Position numbers and translations under genes: made by a program. From DATJPR01 sp963752915 (lineage in GTDB: Bacteria > Bacteroidota > Ignavibacteria > UBA10030 > UBA6906), in NCBI GenBank assembly GCA_963752915.1, contig CAVVZZ010000013.1, forward strand, positions 186,001 through 250,000: a stretch of DNA of 64,000 nucleotides. The letters are read 5' to 3'. Below, piece after piece: positions 8,951 to 16,856 of the stretch. Every line of letters begins with the position of its first letter. Positions within the stretch are counted from its first letter, which is position 1. The notes below the pieces were generated by a model. It saw only the letters and a list, made by a program, of their open reading frames with translations. It was not told the DNA's origin and made no database searches.

Positions 8951-9320
8951 GGGGTGGACTCCATTCCTGTGGTGCCGGAGGAAGGGGAAGGTTGTACGAG
9001 AACGGGCCGGTCTTCAATAGCGTGTACGTACACGCATCGTGTCGGCGGTGCGAAGGCATCGAAAGTTCTCCAGTGCGACGCGCAAGGCACCGAAGGTCGG
9101 ATTGCTCAATGGGGGAAACGAATCTTATGATACAGGATACCTGGCGGACCGCCGGAAACCCATTGCTCATACCTCTGAGGCTGGCCAGCGTTTCGGTCGA
9201 GGGACGCGCTGCGGAAAAACGGTGATTCCCCCGACCGCAGGTCGCACGGTCAGACCTCAGGCAACATCGCGGTACAGTATGGATTTTTTCATTCCCAACA
9301 ACCAACAGAGAGAGTCAGCC
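8951..9320. other. Long leader upstream of the TonB-dependent receptor gene
   Basis: This 370-bp gap has an open frame continuous with the receptor (from 9039), but that stretch lacks protein character and precedes the signal peptide, so it is read as untranslated. It holds a 16-bp perfect palindrome (9020-9035), a longer-range inverted repeat CAATGGG / CCCATTG (9107-9113 and 9159-9165) enclosing GGCGG-A-CCGCC, and a direct repeat ATTGCTCA (9101 and 9162). The leader could fold, but I could not match it to a known riboswitch. Confidence 0.45.
9020..9035. promoter_or_regulatory. 16-bp perfect palindrome, probable operator before the receptor gene
   Basis: GCGTGTACGTACACGC equals its own reverse complement over all 16 positions, with CG at the centre. 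It lies about 285 bp before the receptor start codon. Length, symmetry and position suit a dimeric regulator's site. The half-site differs from that of the two sites near the LacI gene, so another regulator may bind here. Confidence 0.5.
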
Positions 9321-12300
9321 ATGACAATTTTGAGACTGTCTTGCGCATTGATGGTGGTCCTGTTGCTCGGCACCTCGTGCGTATTTGCTCAAGGAGGGAC
9401 CGGTCAGATTTCCGGCACCGTCACGGACGCAGTCACCGGTGCAGGCTTGCCAGGAGCAAGTGTCTGGCTCAAGGGCTCGAGCTTGGGTCAATCCACCGAT
9501 CTTGAGGGGAAATATGTGATCCACGCTGTCCCTTCGGGTTCCTACACCCTCGCGGTCCGGTTTATCGGCTACGTAGGGAAAGAGATTACCGTGGAAGTAA
9601 AACCTGATGTGACGGTCGAAAAGAATTTTGCGCTCCAACCTCAGGCGGTCGAAGGTCAGGAAGTGGTGGTGACGGTCCAGGCGAGAGGCCAGCAAACAGC
9701 GATCAACCAGCAACTTTCATCCAATACCATCACCAATGTCGTCTCCGCCGAAAAAATCCACGAACTTCCAGATGCAAGTGCCGCCGCTGCACTTGCCCGT
9801 CTGCCGGGTGTCTCCCTGATGAACGGGGATGAGGTTGTTGTTCGCGGTGTTGAGGCGAAGATGAATCAGATTCTTTTGAACGGTGTGAGGCTGCCTTCTA
9901 CAGACATGTACAACCGTTCGGTGAATCTTGGTTTCATTTCATCGAATATGCTCTCCGGCATTCAAGTGACGAAAGCCATCACTCCGGACATGGATGCGAA
10001 TGCCATTGGCGGCGTTGTGAATCTCACGCTGCGGGAAGCTCCCGAGAATTTTCATTTTGATGTGCTTGCCGCGGGCAACTACAATGCGATGGCGCACAGC
10101 ACAGACAACTACAAGTCATGGGTCAGTTTCAGCGATCGGTTCTTTGACAATCAATTCGGCGTGTTTGTGCAGGCAAGTGCGGATCGCTCGACGACGGGAG
10201 ATGACCGCGCGTCGGTGACGTTCGCGAAGGTTGGAGACGCGCCGTATGGGCAAGCGACATACCAGACGACCGGAGCGGCGTTCACACTCAATGACAACAA
10301 GATTATCAATAACGGTGCCACTGTTGTTCTGGACTATCTTCTTCCTCAGGGGAAAATAGTCTTCCAAAATAGTTATGCTCATAACCTCAGTGACCTTGCA
10401 GGTCTTTCCGACAACCTCAATTTCCAGAGTCCTACGGTAACATATGCACTGGCGCGCAATGATTTTGGCCGTGACTTGTGGATCAACGGACTCCAGGTGA
10501 ACAATGATTTTGGTTTCATGAAGGTGGATCTCAACGTGTCGCATTCCGCGACGAACAAGTATACCTTTATTTCCTATGCGCAGCCCGGCGACAATATGTC
10601 ATTTAGCAATGGCTTGGCTCCCCGTCCGTATGGGGTTGACGCTGATGGCCATGCAATAACGTACCAAGGCCAACAGCCGAATCTCACGCTCAGCGATGCG
10701 ATGAATATTTGGATCAGTCCCACCGACATGGATAGTGCCAATTTTGCCGGATGGGTGCGGACCCATGACGAATCGTTTACTGAACACATCTACAATGCAG
10801 CTCTCGATGTGACCACGCCGGTGTCCTTTTCCAGCGATGTCTCGGCGAAATTCAAAGTCGGAGCGAAATACGTACGGTCGACGCGTGACGATGGCATCTG
10901 GATGACGTTCAAAGGGACCTCCGATCCGGATTTGTACGGACCGCACGTAAAGAACATGTTCCCTGGCAAGACGATGTCGAATGCAGGTGCCCTCAGCAAC
11001 GTTCTCGTCAGTGATATCGCCTATACCAACTACAAGAGAGCGTCGAGCTATTTTCTCAATGGAACGCATACGTTCATTTCTCCGATTGACAAAGGCAAGT
11101 ATGATCTGTTTATGACGCAGTCGCAGCTGGACTGGAGCCCGAGGATCTACTGGCCAGGGGTGTACGCGAACGGCTTTAATGGCGTAGAATCGTTCGCTGC
11201 TGCCTATGTAATGGGGACGTTTGACTTCGGTCCCCGGTTGACAGTCCTTGGCGGTGTGCGAATCGAACAATATAATATGCAGTACAAAGCGAACTTTGAC
11301 TATGTCACACACGGCGTGTACGGCGACGCTTTTCTCATGCCTGATTCCAATATGGCGCTGGGAGGAGTATCGAACAGAGTCAATCGGACTGACAACAACG
11401 TCTTTCCCAATGCTCAGGTTCGCTACAAGCTTACCGACTGGTCAGACGTTAGAGTTGCCTTTACCAAGGGTATCTCCCGTCCCGATTATCTCGTGATCCT
11501 CCCGAACATCTATTTCGAACCAGGCATCTCTGCATCGGCCGGAAATCCACGGCTGAAGCCGGCAATAGCAACGAACTATGATCTTGCCCTGTCGTTCTAC
11601 TCCAATGAAATTGGTTTGTTCACGATATCTCCCTTTTACAAGCACATCGAGAATGTGTTCTACCAATCATCCATCTACTTCAGGAACATCGGCCAGTATG
11701 ACGTGGCATTCCCGGATTCCCTGCAGTGGGTGGCAATGGGGTATACCGGGAAGCAGATGCCAGATGCATCGCAAAGAATATCCCTCTATATCAACAATCC
11801 GCACCCTGCGCGTGTGAGGGGTTTCGAACTTGAATGGCAGACAAATTTCTGGTACCTCCCGCACCCGCTGAATTCGTTGGTCCTGGACGTGAACTATACG
11901 AGAGCGTGGTCAGATATGGACTATCAGCAGGAAATCAATACAGCCGTACCCTATAAGAGCGGCCGTTTCACCCTCTACAACTATTTCACCACAGACACGA
12001 TCTATAACACTCGGCTTGTCTTCCAGTCGAATGACGTCCTCAATATTGCTTTCGGTGTCGACTACGGAGGATTCTCCGGTCGTATTTCATTCAACTTGCA
12101 GGGGAACGTGATCACCGCAGTCGGATCAAGGCCCGAAGAAGATGCATACACGGGGAATATCTACCGATGGGATTTCACGCTTCAACAGAAGCTGCCGGTC
12201 GAGGGTCTGAGTATCGCCCTGAGTGGTACCAACATCTTCAACAATCCTGTCTACACCTATCAGGACTTTAGGAGGGTGATCGGCGGTCCGATTATTCACA

Positions 12301-12362
12301 ATGAGCAGTCAGTCGATTATTCGCCCAGAACAATTCAACTCAATATGAGATATAGCTATTAG
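9321..12362 (+). CDS. TonB-dependent outer-membrane receptor, carbohydrate type
   Basis: This 1013-residue protein is a TonB-dependent beta-barrel transporter that probably imports oligosaccharides. The start at 9321 gives a clean signal peptide (MTILRLSCALMVVLLLG, cleavage after about residue 23) and is preceded by AGAGAGAG; upstream in-frame codons do not look coding. Next come a carboxypeptidase-regulatory-like domain (about 27-115, ISGTVTDAVTGAGLPGASVWLKG), a plug (VVSAEKIHELPDASAAAALARLPGVSL ... VVRGVEAKMNQILLNGVRLPS) and the barrel, ending in the aromatic strand QLNMRYSY. The plug motif resembles the Xanthomonas/Caulobacter receptor group rather than SusC, and no SusD gene follows, although the regulatory-like domain is common in Bacteroidota. 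The adjacent gene encodes a secreted beta-helix protein. Confidence 0.93.
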   Translation: MTILRLSCALMVVLLLGTSCVFAQGGTGQISGTVTDAVTGAGLPGASVWLKGSSLGQSTDLEGKYVIHAVPSGSYTLAVRFIGYVGKEITVEVKPDVTVEKNFALQPQAVEGQEVVVTVQARGQQTAINQQLSSNTITNVVSAEKIHELPDASAAAALARLPGVSLMNGDEVVVRGVEAKMNQILLNGVRLPSTDMYNRSVNLGFISSNMLSGIQVTKAITPDMDANAIGGVVNLTLREAPENFHFDVLAAGNYNAMAHSTDNYKSWVSFSDRFFDNQFGVFVQASADRSTTGDDRASVTFAKVGDAPYGQATYQTTGAAFTLNDNKIINNGATVVLDYLLPQGKIVFQNSYAHNLSDLAGLSDNLNFQSPTVTYALARNDFGRDLWINGLQVNNDFGFMKVDLNVSHSATNKYTFISYAQPGDNMSFSNGLAPRPYGVDADGHAITYQGQQPNLTLSDAMNIWISPTDMDSANFAGWVRTHDESFTEHIYNAALDVTTPVSFSSDVSAKFKVGAKYVRSTRDDGIWMTFKGTSDPDLYGPHVKNMFPGKTMSNAGALSNVLVSDIAYTNYKRASSYFLNGTHTFISPIDKGKYDLFMTQSQLDWSPRIYWPGVYANGFNGVESFAAAYVMGTFDFGPRLTVLGGVRIEQYNMQYKANFDYVTHGVYGDAFLMPDSNMALGGVSNRVNRTDNNVFPNAQVRYKLTDWSDVRVAFTKGISRPDYLVILPNIYFEPGISASAGNPRLKPAIATNYDLALSFYSNEIGLFTISPFYKHIENVFYQSSIYFRNIGQYDVAFPDSLQWVAMGYTGKQMPDASQRISLYINNPHPARVRGFELEWQTNFWYLPHPLNSLVLDVNYTRAWSDMDYQQEINTAVPYKSGRFTLYNYFTTDTIYNTRLVFQSNDVLNIAFGVDYGGFSGRISFNLQGNVITAVGSRPEEDAYTGNIYRWDFTLQQKLPVEGLSIALSGTNIFNNPVYTYQDFRRVIGGPIIHNEQSVDYSPRTIQLNMRYSY

Positions 12363-12477
12363 CAGGCAATTCTCCACAACGACAATAACAACAACAAAGG
12401 AGGACATGTGTTTCGTGAAGGACGTGTTGCTGTTTCTTAACCAACGATCCACCAAATCAACATTCACGGAGGCATTT

Positions 12478-14271
12478 ATGAAGAAGCTACTGTTGCTTCT
12501 CGCAGTGGCTGCGCTGGTGCCGTTGTATGCAGCTTTTTCGCAGACGCTTACCGATGTTGTCAAGGAAGTAAAAGGCGACACTCTCGTCATCAAGACGTAC
12601 GACGAGTATGGCAACCAGCCGAACACTCTGTACACCGCGCTGATTGCCGATTCGGTCACTGTTCCTGCTGGACGTGTCTACGAGCTGACCGCGGGAGGAT
12701 TTTACCCTCTTGCGAACAATCCGAACAGCTCAACATCGCACAACACAGTGATCGTGGGATCTGATAGCAGACCCATCGCAACAAACCAAGACGGGAATTC
12801 GGCTCCTCCGTTGATCACCGGCAATGTGGGATCATCGTCCAATGCTGGTGGTATCGGTGCGAACGGCAATCTGACCATCAAGAACTGCAATCTCGTTCCT
12901 GCAGCAAATGACGGCACATTGGCCTGGGCGTATACGGGAACCGGTGGCGCGAACCTCAAGTTGCTCTATGAAAACTGCCTCATGGAACGCACACGTTGGA
13001 TCTTTGTGGCGTTTTTCAATGCAGGTACTGATCTTACCTTGAGGGACTGCTACTTTGTCAACATGAATGGTCAGCCGTGCAGACGTAATGGCGGTGTGCT
13101 TGATGCTTTCAACCCGTCGGATTCTCTGGTTGTCGAAAACTGCACGCACATTAATGCGCAAGGCAGTATGTACAAGTTCAGAGACCATCCTTTCAACAGA
13201 ATCATCATCAATCACAACACGTTCATTAACTGCGCAGGCTACATATTCATGAGCCTTGGATACCAGAGCAACATTAGCCTTACGAACAACATTTTCGTGA
13301 ACAGCAACATTCAGCCCTATCCTAGCATGCAGTCAATCGATTCGGGTGAGCAGGATCTGGACTGGCTGCCCATGGGTCTTGTGAACATGTATGCCGATAG
13401 TGTGGACGTGGCAAACGGAACGCTGAGGAAATTCCTTGTCAAGGACAACCTTGCTTATTGGGATCCGTACCTCAATGACATGAATACCACGCTGGACAAT
13501 AATCATGTCAATGGTGTAACGACCTGGCAGTCGCAGATGATTATCGCAAATGTACGAACCGATAGCATGTTCAAACATATCGGACCGTACAGCGCGGCGC
13601 AGTATCATTATTTGACAACGGACACCTGGAAGAACCAGATGCCCACGTTCACCAAACCAGAGAATCTGTTCAGCACGACAAGTGGTGGCGCACTCTACAA
13701 TTTGAAAGCGTTCACCCTTGCGACAGTCGATACTGGCGCCCTTGGTAGTGCTGCTGTCCTGGCGGACTGGCGCTTAGTGAACATTGGACCGGACTTTTAT
13801 GTCTATTCCGACTGGCCAATTCCTGTTGATCTTTCCTATACCGATGCTGATCTGAAGACTGCCGGCATGGGAGGTCTTCCCCTCGGTGACTTAAACTGGT
13901 TCCCGACGCAGAAGGCAACGTGGTTGGCTCAGAGGACTGCGGAACTGGCGACGATACAGCAATTGATGGATAGTCCCAGTGCTGTTACGCCTCAAACGAC
14001 TCTGCCTGGCACGTTTGCGCTTCAGCAGAATTACCCCAACCCCTTCAACCCCAGCACCGTGATCAGCTTCACGATCCCGAAGGCCGGAAATGTCAGCTTG
14101 AAGGTCTATAACACGCTTGGTGAAGAAGTTGCGACGTTGATGAATGGATTCAAGCCTGCCCAATCCTATCAGGTGAAGTTTGATGGAGCCGGGTTGGCGA
14201 GCGGAGTCTACTTCTATACGCTCAGCTTCGAAAATCAGGCACTTTCGAGGAAGATGATTCTTATCAAGTAA
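12478..14271 (+). CDS. Secreted beta-helix protein with T9SS sorting tail (paralog 1)
   Basis: This 597-residue protein has a signal peptide (MKKLLLLLAVAALVPLYAAFSQ) and a right-handed beta-helix-like body of repeated coils (LTIKNCNLVP, LTLRDCYFVNMNG, LVVENCTHINAQG, IIINHNTFINCAG, SLTNNIFVNSN). The last 85 or so residues form a T9SS type A sorting domain (QQNYPNPFNPST ... SRKMILIK), so it should be exported across the outer membrane. Beta-helix proteins of this kind often bind or cleave polysaccharides (pectate-lyase-like), but I see no known catalytic motif, and the function is not assigned. Close paralogs lie at 28917 and 63730. The start at 12478 has CGGAGG at 12467-12472; an in-frame ATG at 12406 sits too close to its own AAAGGAGG. 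It directly follows the receptor gene. Confidence 0.88.
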   Translation: MKKLLLLLAVAALVPLYAAFSQTLTDVVKEVKGDTLVIKTYDEYGNQPNTLYTALIADSVTVPAGRVYELTAGGFYPLANNPNSSTSHNTVIVGSDSRPIATNQDGNSAPPLITGNVGSSSNAGGIGANGNLTIKNCNLVPAANDGTLAWAYTGTGGANLKLLYENCLMERTRWIFVAFFNAGTDLTLRDCYFVNMNGQPCRRNGGVLDAFNPSDSLVVENCTHINAQGSMYKFRDHPFNRIIINHNTFINCAGYIFMSLGYQSNISLTNNIFVNSNIQPYPSMQSIDSGEQDLDWLPMGLVNMYADSVDVANGTLRKFLVKDNLAYWDPYLNDMNTTLDNNHVNGVTTWQSQMIIANVRTDSMFKHIGPYSAAQYHYLTTDTWKNQMPTFTKPENLFSTTSGGALYNLKAFTLATVDTGALGSAAVLADWRLVNIGPDFYVYSDWPIPVDLSYTDADLKTAGMGGLPLGDLNWFPTQKATWLAQRTAELATIQQLMDSPSAVTPQTTLPGTFALQQNYPNPFNPSTVISFTIPKAGNVSLKVYNTLGEEVATLMNGFKPAQSYQVKFDGAGLASGVYFYTLSFENQALSRKMILIK

Positions 14272-14297
14272 TTCGTTGACGTAGCGTTCCTCCTAGG

Positions 14298-14351
14298 GAC
14301 AACCCTTGCGAAGGTTTTTAGCCAAAGTGTGGCGGCCTTCGCAAGGTTGTC
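14298..14351. repeat. Inverted repeat after beta-helix paralog 1
   Basis: The left arm GACAACCCTTGCGAAGG (14298-14314) pairs with CCTTCGCAAGGTTGTC (14336-14351) with one bulged base and a 21-base loop. It lies 26 bp after the stop codon of the beta-helix gene. It could end or stabilise the upstream transcript, but no T-run follows it. Confidence 0.6.
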
Positions 14352-14449
14352 AAATAGGCGGGTCTTCTGCCCTTGCAGGGTGTTCTCTCGACTAGAGAAA
14401 GAAGAAACGGCTGATTGACAGGAAGAACATATTCTCTCTTGTATTGCGC

Positions 14450-14484
14450 GAGAACCTGGTAAGAGATTATCAGGTTCTCGTTTT
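14450..14484 (+). terminator. Rho-independent terminator-like hairpin
   Basis: GAGAACCTG (14450-14458) pairs perfectly with CAGGTTCTC (14471-14479) across a 12-base loop and is followed by G and four T residues (14480-14484). The stem is 9 bp but the T-run is short, so termination may be partial. It would separate the receptor/beta-helix unit from the downstream genes. Confidence 0.5.
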
Positions 14485-14589
14485 CAAGCGATTCACTGCC
14501 AGCCGGGGTTCCGCGTGTATCGCGTTGTTGGATAGCTCAAGAATATCGACCTTTCTCTCTTCATTGAATTACTGCAGCAGAGTCTGACT

Positions 14590-16341
14590 ATGAAGGAATA
14601 CCCGCTTCTCTTTCTTCTCCTCTCCTTCCATCTCATTTGCCGCGGACAGGCATATTCCGGAGGCTTGGACACGGTGGCCACCGTCGGCACCTCGCATGCG
14701 ATCACCTTTGTTGAGCTTCAGGAACGTGTCCATGATCGTTCCTACGATCGAATGTACCGTACCAAGCCATTGGACTACGCATACAGAGCGGCCCTCGAAG
14801 ATATGATCGTCGATCAATTGAAACGGATCGACTTCTTCGAGCTTGGCCTGCAGCATGACAGCACGTTGCTGAAAAGCAATCAGCGTATGATCAATGAAGA
14901 AGTGGTCATCAACTACTTCGAACGAGAGTACGTCTGGAAATATGTGAATGCCAAAGCGATCCGCGCTGCCTACGAACAAATGAAGCACGAGATGGTATGC
15001 AGGAGATTCTTCGTGGATAGTACGGTAATCGACCCCACCAGGACGCACGACACGTTCGACGCCATAACGGAAAAGTTGGAGCACGAACGTGCTGCCGGGA
15101 AGAGCTTCGACGATCTCGTCTCCCTGTGCCGTCAGTGGCTCAAGCCATCAAAAGCAAAAGAAGTGAGAGGCACGGTGACCTGGAAGGAGAGTGTCGCGGA
15201 CGAGGCTGACGGAATTATTTTCACCCTTCGTGCCGGCGATCTCAGGATCCTGAAGTCTCCTGCATCCCTCGAGATCGTAAAGATCGTAAAGGTCAACAAG
15301 CTCCCCGTCGAACCGTTCGAGAAAGTACGAGACGACATCTATACCGTTCTCCGGCAAAAGTACCTGAATAAAAGCTACGATGAGTTTGCGCAGGCAAAGG
15401 CGGCCCTCGTCGACGAGAAATTCCTCAAATGGAATGAAAGAGGATTGAAAGAGCTCCACGGCTGGTCGAACATCCCGGGCTTCTATGGGCGAATCTATGC
15501 CGATACCCTCACCAGGGCGATTGCGGAAGGCAGAAACATCGTTCTCCTGAAGTACCGCGATGGGAAAGTCGATCTGAAGGAGTATCTCCGGCTGTTGAAT
15601 AACGTGTTGATCCTGCCGCCTCGGGGTCAATACAAAGTCGCTGACCTGAAAACCTACATCCTGGAAGCATTACGCACAGACAAGCTGGTGAAGAAGGCCC
15701 ACGCCCTGGGCCTCGAGAAAGGGGTTTTCAATGCCAATACGACTGATCCTGACCTCAAGGAACGGATTGTGATGCTCTACAACGAGAGGGAGATTGCTTC
15801 GAAAGTTCCCACGTTGACAGAGGAGAGGATTCGAGAATTCTATGACGCAAACAAGGATTCTCTTTACTATCAACTTGCGAAGGTCGGCATCTATGCGATC
15901 ATTTCCTCCGACAAGAGGAAAATCGACAGCTTGTGGCAGCTCCATATGCTGGGAACCCCCGCTGAAAAATTGTCGCGAAATTGGTTCGTAAAGACGTTCA
16001 TCAAGGATCGCGACGATGATACGATCAGGTCGTATCTAAGCACGGAAAAGCCGTTCCTTGGCAAGGCCGCTTTCACGTTGGACCTGAATCAGGCTGCGGG
16101 ACCCATTGAGTATAGTGATCCGGATCAAGGCACGCAATACGCCATCATCAGGTGCGTCGAGAGAAGACCGGAAAAACAGCTGACCCTGGATGAAGCAAGA
16201 AAAACGATGGGTACCGATTACACGGAGTATGAGAAAAAGATCATCGAGAGTGAAACCGCAAAAAGACTGAAGACAAAATACGGTTTCAAAATTTACGACG
16301 AAGTTCTGATGAAAGACATTTCATCAGGAATGGGGAAATGA
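14590..16341 (+). CDS. SurA-like periplasmic peptidyl-prolyl isomerase/chaperone
   Basis: This 583-residue protein has a signal peptide (MKEYPLLFLLLSFHLICRGQ) and the layout of SurA/PpiC-type chaperones: an N-terminal helical region, a parvulin-like segment at about residues 160-240 (GKSFDDLVSLCRQWLKPSKAKEVRGTVTW ... IIFTLRAGDL) and a second related, more divergent segment at about 410-560 (EERIREFYDANKDSLYYQLAKVGIYAI ... AAFTLDLNQAAGPIEY). Such proteins help outer-membrane and secreted proteins to fold in the periplasm. Placed next to a receptor and T9SS cargo genes, it may serve those clients; this is inferred from position. Isomerase activity is uncertain because the parvulin core is divergent. 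The call is good at family level only. Confidence 0.72.
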   Translation: MKEYPLLFLLLSFHLICRGQAYSGGLDTVATVGTSHAITFVELQERVHDRSYDRMYRTKPLDYAYRAALEDMIVDQLKRIDFFELGLQHDSTLLKSNQRMINEEVVINYFEREYVWKYVNAKAIRAAYEQMKHEMVCRRFFVDSTVIDPTRTHDTFDAITEKLEHERAAGKSFDDLVSLCRQWLKPSKAKEVRGTVTWKESVADEADGIIFTLRAGDLRILKSPASLEIVKIVKVNKLPVEPFEKVRDDIYTVLRQKYLNKSYDEFAQAKAALVDEKFLKWNERGLKELHGWSNIPGFYGRIYADTLTRAIAEGRNIVLLKYRDGKVDLKEYLRLLNNVLILPPRGQYKVADLKTYILEALRTDKLVKKAHALGLEKGVFNANTTDPDLKERIVMLYNEREIASKVPTLTEERIREFYDANKDSLYYQLAKVGIYAIISSDKRKIDSLWQLHMLGTPAEKLSRNWFVKTFIKDRDDDTIRSYLSTEKPFLGKAAFTLDLNQAAGPIEYSDPDQGTQYAIIRCVERRPEKQLTLDEARKTMGTDYTEYEKKIIESETAKRLKTKYGFKIYDEVLMKDISSGMGK

Positions 16342-16514
16342 ACCATACGCGCAAGAACGTCGGCTGAGCATTGCGTATTCTCTCTCCTGCTAGGTTCTTT
16401 GAATCGATCAATGGTTGAACCGCGGTCTTGCTGCAAGATGATGTTCCCGAGAGCGTCCGCTGGTTGTTTGTATGAGCGGTCGCGAGGTCCCCATAGTCCT
16501 CTCGTTCTTCCACC

Positions 16515-16799
16515 ATGGTGTTGACTTTCTTGGGGGGTGCTCTCTTGCAGCCGCCGGCAGATCCGGTCGGGTCACCGGCTTGTGGCAACGTGGAAAGACT
16601 GATGGACATCCAGCCGAACGGTGAAGCGAACTTCTGCGTCGATTTCCCTGACTATTCCTTCGGGAACGCGAAAGGGTCCGGCATCGAAGAAGTCTGGAAT
16701 AGCCGGGAGTCGGAGAGTTTTCGCGTGTACCGGCGTCAACATTCTCTTGCAATCTGCTATCGATGCGGCGCGAAGTCCATCTCTGAAATCACAGAGTAG
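16515..16799 (+). pseudogene. Orphan SPASM-domain fragment of a radical SAM protein
   Basis: The 94-residue frame reads as a C-terminal SPASM-type segment: ACGNVERLMDIQPNGEANFCVDFPDYSFGNAKGSGIEEVWNSRES, then LAICYRCGAKS. The cysteines (positions 23, 41, 81 and 84) match the auxiliary iron-sulfur cluster pattern in part, but there is no radical SAM barrel with a CxxxCxxC motif upstream or elsewhere in the window, and no ribosome-binding site precedes the ATG. It is most likely a decayed remnant of a larger gene lost by rearrangement between the isomerase and GH9 genes. A stand-alone small iron-sulfur protein is less likely. The 173 bp before it show no recognisable remainder. Confidence 0.6.
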
Positions 16800-16856
16800 T
16801 CAGCGTGAGCATGTGGACGGGCAACCAAGCCATCAACGGCTTTTCATGAGGATCCT

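Larger units (their letters stand above)
14272..14589. other. Intergenic region with two hairpins and a possible promoter
   Basis: No gene is seen in this 318-bp gap. It contains a long imperfect inverted repeat (14298-14351), a possible promoter with TTGACA at 14415-14420 and TTGTAT at 14439-14444 (18-bp spacer), and a terminator-like hairpin at 14450-14484. The promoter and hairpin are so close that the hairpin would begin at about the first transcribed base. The gap separates the receptor/beta-helix pair from the isomerase gene. Confidence 0.5.

Noticed and set aside
9039..9320. N-terminal extension of the receptor by 94 residues
   Set aside because: The stretch is basic and structureless and precedes a clean signal peptide at 9321; it contains the palindrome and other inverted repeats.
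8951..9320. Cobalamin or other riboswitch in the receptor leader
   Set aside because: Inverted repeats are present, but I could not find the conserved cores of a known riboswitch class.
10599..11312. Long minus-strand open frames opposite the receptor gene, and similar ones opposite other genes (for example 17718-19142, 36473-38131, 42497-43990)
   Set aside because: They lie entirely within well-supported genes on the other strand, have low-complexity arginine/histidine-rich translations and no ribosome-binding sites.
12406..12477. Upstream start for beta-helix paralog 1 at ATG 12406
   Set aside because: AAAGGAGG is only two bases from that ATG, and the added residues would bury the signal peptide; ATG 12478 has a properly spaced CGGAGG.
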